64,000 nucleotides of DNA from Planctomycetia bacterium. GTDB taxonomy: Bacteria; Planctomycetota; Planctomycetia; Pirellulales; PNKZ01. Below, in pieces: positions 61,680 through 64,000 of the stretch. Where the stretch lies: positions 62,001 to 126,000 of the forward strand of contig JAIOPP010000008.1 of NCBI GenBank assembly GCA_021413845.1. The letters run 5' to 3'. The notes beneath the pieces were generated by a model that did not search any database, was not told where the DNA came from, and was given only the letters and a program-made list of their open reading frames with translations. The position numbers were made by a program, and so were the translations under genes. Position 1 is the first letter of the stretch; each line of letters begins with the position of its first letter.

Positions 61680-63149
61680 ATGAACTCGGCACGTCCTAGT
61701 CGACTGAAGCTGGTCTCGATCGTCGCGGCTTACGCGGTGTGGGTCGTGGTCGTCTGCGCTTGGATGGCCCGAGCCATTCCGACGATCATCCGGCTCGGTT
61801 TCCTCGGGCTCGAAGGGCGCTTCATTCCCGGCGACACCTTCTACGATATCTTCTTCGGCCTCGCCGGCTTGTGCGGCCTGTGGCTCGTGCGACAAGGTCG
61901 CCGGCTGAAAGGGCCCACGCGTTATGCCAAGTACACCTTGGCGTTCCCGCTGTTGTGGCAGGCTTCGGTCTATGCGGCCGATCGATTCGAGTTTGCGATC
62001 GTCCGTGCGAAGCTCGCCGACTTCGGCCTTACCGGCCTGTTCGTCGTCGGCCTCGTCTGGATCATCTGGTACGTCGAGCGTCGTTGGAACGAGCGATTCC
62101 ACCACGGCATCCACTTGGATTCGACGGAGAAGCGGAAGCGAGATTGGAATCCGCTGCATCCCGAAGCTTGGTACTACGGCCGCCACAACGCCAAGCTGCA
62201 TCAGTCGCTGGCGATCTTGGCGAACTATTCGCTATTGTTTTTCCTCGGCTTCATGCTGTCGAGCCAACTCGGCGGCTGCCAAGAAATCTACGAACTTCCC
62301 GCCGGCGGCGGTAAGCACCAGACGATTGCGCAGACGGTGAAGATCCAGAAGGTGATCAAGAAGAAGTTCGTCATCAATCCGTACAGCTCGATCATCATGG
62401 CTACGCGGCCGATCGACGACGTGAAATTACAGCTCGTCGAGAAGACGGCCCATAAGTATTCGATCGGCCAAGGCGAGGGAGACGTTTCCGGATACGCCGG
62501 CGGCACCGCGATGGGCAAGACGCGCTTCATTCGTCTCGAATACGCCGGCGGCGATTGGGATCAAGACTTCGGCATCGGCGCCGATCTCAATATGTTGATT
62601 CAATTCAACGTCCGCACCGGGCAGAAGACGGCCGACCAGACCGAGTCGCGCACCATTTCGCAGCTGGATAACTTCCCGGCCGGTAAGAGCCCGCCGCTGA
62701 TGTATATGACCGGGCAGCGGTCGATCACGCTCTCGAAGAGCGAAATCAAGACGCTGCGCGAATACTTGTTCGACAAGCAAGGGATGCTGTTCATCGACAA
62801 CGGCGGCAGCTCGGGCTTCCATAGCCAAGCCTTCGCGATGATGCGGCTGGTGGCGCCGGAGATCGAGCCGGTGAAGGTGCCGCTCGACGACATCATTCAC
62901 CGCGTCCCTTACCAGATTCCGTTCTTGCCGTATGTCTCGCCGCACGGTGGTCGCGATGCTTGGGGCTGGAAGCTCAACGGTCGTTGGGTTTGCTACTACC
63001 ATCCCGGCGATATCGGCGATGCTTGGAGCGACGGCCACTCCGGCGTCCGCACCGAAGTTTGGGAAGCGTGTTATCAATTGGGCGTGAACGTGATGGCGTA
63101 TGCCAACGACGAATACGCCAAGTGGCTCATGGCCCGGATGGGGAAATAA
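61680..63149 (+). CDS. Membrane protein with a C-terminal DUF4159 domain
   Basis: A 489-residue protein. Several membrane segments lie in the first 200 residues (VSIVAAYAVWVVVVCAWM; FGLAGLCGLWLV; GLTGLFVVGLVWIIWYV; SLLFFLGFMLSS). A DUF4159 domain follows (about 255-489: FIRLEYAGGDWDQDFGIGADLNMLIQFN, LREYLFDKQGMLFIDNGGSSGFHSQAFAM). DUF4159 belongs to the class-I-glutamine-amidotransferase-like superfamily but lacks a known reaction. In planctomycetes such domains often neighbour ExbBD or von Willebrand/MoxR genes. It starts 34 bp after the single-pass protein gene and is the seventh gene of the operon. Confidence 0.9.
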   Translation: MNSARPSRLKLVSIVAAYAVWVVVVCAWMARAIPTIIRLGFLGLEGRFIPGDTFYDIFFGLAGLCGLWLVRQGRRLKGPTRYAKYTLAFPLLWQASVYAADRFEFAIVRAKLADFGLTGLFVVGLVWIIWYVERRWNERFHHGIHLDSTEKRKRDWNPLHPEAWYYGRHNAKLHQSLAILANYSLLFFLGFMLSSQLGGCQEIYELPAGGGKHQTIAQTVKIQKVIKKKFVINPYSSIIMATRPIDDVKLQLVEKTAHKYSIGQGEGDVSGYAGGTAMGKTRFIRLEYAGGDWDQDFGIGADLNMLIQFNVRTGQKTADQTESRTISQLDNFPAGKSPPLMYMTGQRSITLSKSEIKTLREYLFDKQGMLFIDNGGSSGFHSQAFAMMRLVAPEIEPVKVPLDDIIHRVPYQIPFLPYVSPHGGRDAWGWKLNGRWVCYYHPGDIGDAWSDGHSGVRTEVWEACYQLGVNVMAYANDEYAKWLMARMGK

Positions 63150-63240
63150 CTCTTCCTCGTCGAGCGCCGTTGTGTGTCCGGAAGCTGCCATGATGGTAAA
63201 ATTCGCATCGGAACCTGATGGAAATTTTAGAGGTGTTGCG

Positions 63241-64000
63241 ATGATTCGTGTCTGTCGAACTTCAGTCTTGGTCGGTCTCTTGCTGGTCGGCTTTGCGTCG
63301 GCCGCTCCGGTCGAGGCGTATGCGGCGAAGGGCTATGAAAAGCTCGACGAAATGGCGGTCGATCGCTGGGCGAAGCTCCGCGAAACCGAGCGCTATCAGC
63401 TCAACATCGCCGAGAAATACTACCGCGAGCAGAACTGGGCGGTCGCCGCCGGCGAGTACGAAAAGTTCGTCACGCTCTATGAAACGAGCGAGGGCTGCTC
63501 CTACGCGCAAATGAAATGGGCCAACTGCCAAGTCAAAATCAAGAAGCTGAACACGGCCGTGAAGGACGGCTATCAAACGGTTATCGACTACTGGCCCGAG
63601 TCGGCCGACGCCGTCGCTTGCTCCTATCTGATCGGCCGCACCTATAAGGAAATGGGAGAGATACAGCAGGCCAAGGCCGCGTATCTCAAGCTGCTCGATA
63701 AGCACAACGGCGAGATGGTCGCCATCCTCGCGCGACTCGATCTGGCCGACTTGGCCCGCATCGAACAAGACCGCGGTCGGCAAATCGCGTTATTGAAAGA
63801 GTTGGTTCACAGTGCGCCGCGCGTCGGCGATGCCGGCCGGCAGATCGGCGAAATCTCGCGGACCTTGGCGATCTTGCTGTTCGAAGACGGTCTCTTCGCC
63901 GACGGCGTGGCCTCGATGGGCACTACCTGGAAAGAGCCCGAGCTCTCGTATTACCTGTGGCTCTACGTGCGCGAACCGCTCGGGCGTCTGATCGCGGTTC
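63241..64000 (+). CDS. Exported TPR protein, 3' end outside the window
   Basis: A signal peptide (MIRVCRTSVLVGLLLVGFASAAPVEAYA) and TPR-like helices (ERYQLNIAEKYYREQNWAVAAGEYEKFVTLYE; YLIGRTYKEMGEIQQAKAAYLKLL) are visible over about 253 codons with no stop before the edge. AGAGGTG precedes the ATG by seven bases. It starts 91 bp after the DUF4159 gene, so it may be the eighth operon gene or the head of the next unit; the partner proteins upstream have the same TPR character. Confidence 0.9.
   Translation, partial: MIRVCRTSVLVGLLLVGFASAAPVEAYAAKGYEKLDEMAVDRWAKLRETERYQLNIAEKYYREQNWAVAAGEYEKFVTLYETSEGCSYAQMKWANCQVKIKKLNTAVKDGYQTVIDYWPESADAVACSYLIGRTYKEMGEIQQAKAAYLKLLDKHNGEMVAILARLDLADLARIEQDRGRQIALLKELVHSAPRVGDAGRQIGEISRTLAILLFEDGLFADGVASMGTTWKEPELSYYLWLYVREPLGRLIAV

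Overview
The window is a GC-rich stretch of a chromosome from a planctomycete, most likely a Pirellulales-type member. The evidence is the gene content: two DUF1549/DUF1553 plus DUF1501 cassettes, PPC-domain and DUF1080 proteins, a sialate O-acetylesterase-like enzyme, a Tat-exported Gfo/Idh/MocA oxidoreductase, an ECF sigma/anti-sigma pair, a TMTC-like TPR membrane protein and a DUF4159/ExbB/ExbD operon. No rRNA, tRNA, CRISPR array, prophage or recognisable transposase was seen. Starts were chosen by homology, signal peptides and ribosome-binding sites, so several genes begin inside longer open frames.

Layout. 1-2.6 kb (minus): sulfate-activation genes cysD and cysN (cysN runs off the left edge), split by a small four-helix-bundle gene bounded by inverted arrays of a 7-bp repeat. 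3.1-9.8 kb (minus): TolC-like lipoprotein, HlyD-type adaptor, ABC ATPase and MacB/FtsX-type permease, forming one tripartite export system. 10.3-16.3 kb (plus): a coiled-coil membrane protein, a rhomboid protease, a Tat-exported DMFase-beta-like protein and a TMTC-like TPR protein. 16.3-18.6 kb (minus): ECF sigma, anti-sigma and a PDZ protein. 18.9-20.6 kb (plus): EVE-domain protein coupled to bioF. 20.6-29 kb: YiiX-like lipoprotein, exported methyltransferase, S41 protease, zinc alcohol dehydrogenase, aldo/keto reductase, small membrane protein, HELAH metallopeptidase, O-methyltransferase-like enzyme and a DUF3592 protein. 29.3-31 kb: DNA polymerase IV and a YaiI-family protein. 31-37.2 kb (minus): DUF1549/DUF1553, DUF1501 and PPC operon. 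37.5-44.7 kb: thioredoxin, esterase-DUF1080 fusion, DUF1080 protein, double metallo-beta-lactamase protein and Gfo/Idh/MocA oxidoreductase.

45.4-48.8 kb (plus): a second DUF1549/DUF1553 + DUF1501 pair with good ribosome-binding sites, closed by the only clear intrinsic terminator in the window. 49.3-64 kb (plus): a seven-gene cluster plus a further TPR gene cut by the right edge. It encodes two large exported TPR proteins (855 and 2431 residues) that share a repeated beta-module, an ExbB/TolQ-type channel subunit, two ExbD/TolR-type proteins, a single-pass membrane protein and a membrane-anchored DUF4159 protein. It looks like an ion-motive-force-driven trans-envelope machine whose substrate is unknown, and it is the best candidate for an undescribed system here.

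The second unusual layer is intergenic. There are about a dozen short arrays of degenerate 7-bp repeats in several sequence families, often in inverted pairs. There is also a roughly 70-nt inverted repeat around the aldo/keto reductase gene, a 170-bp MITE-like element that supplies the end of the thioredoxin gene, and a 190-bp element made of nested hairpins.
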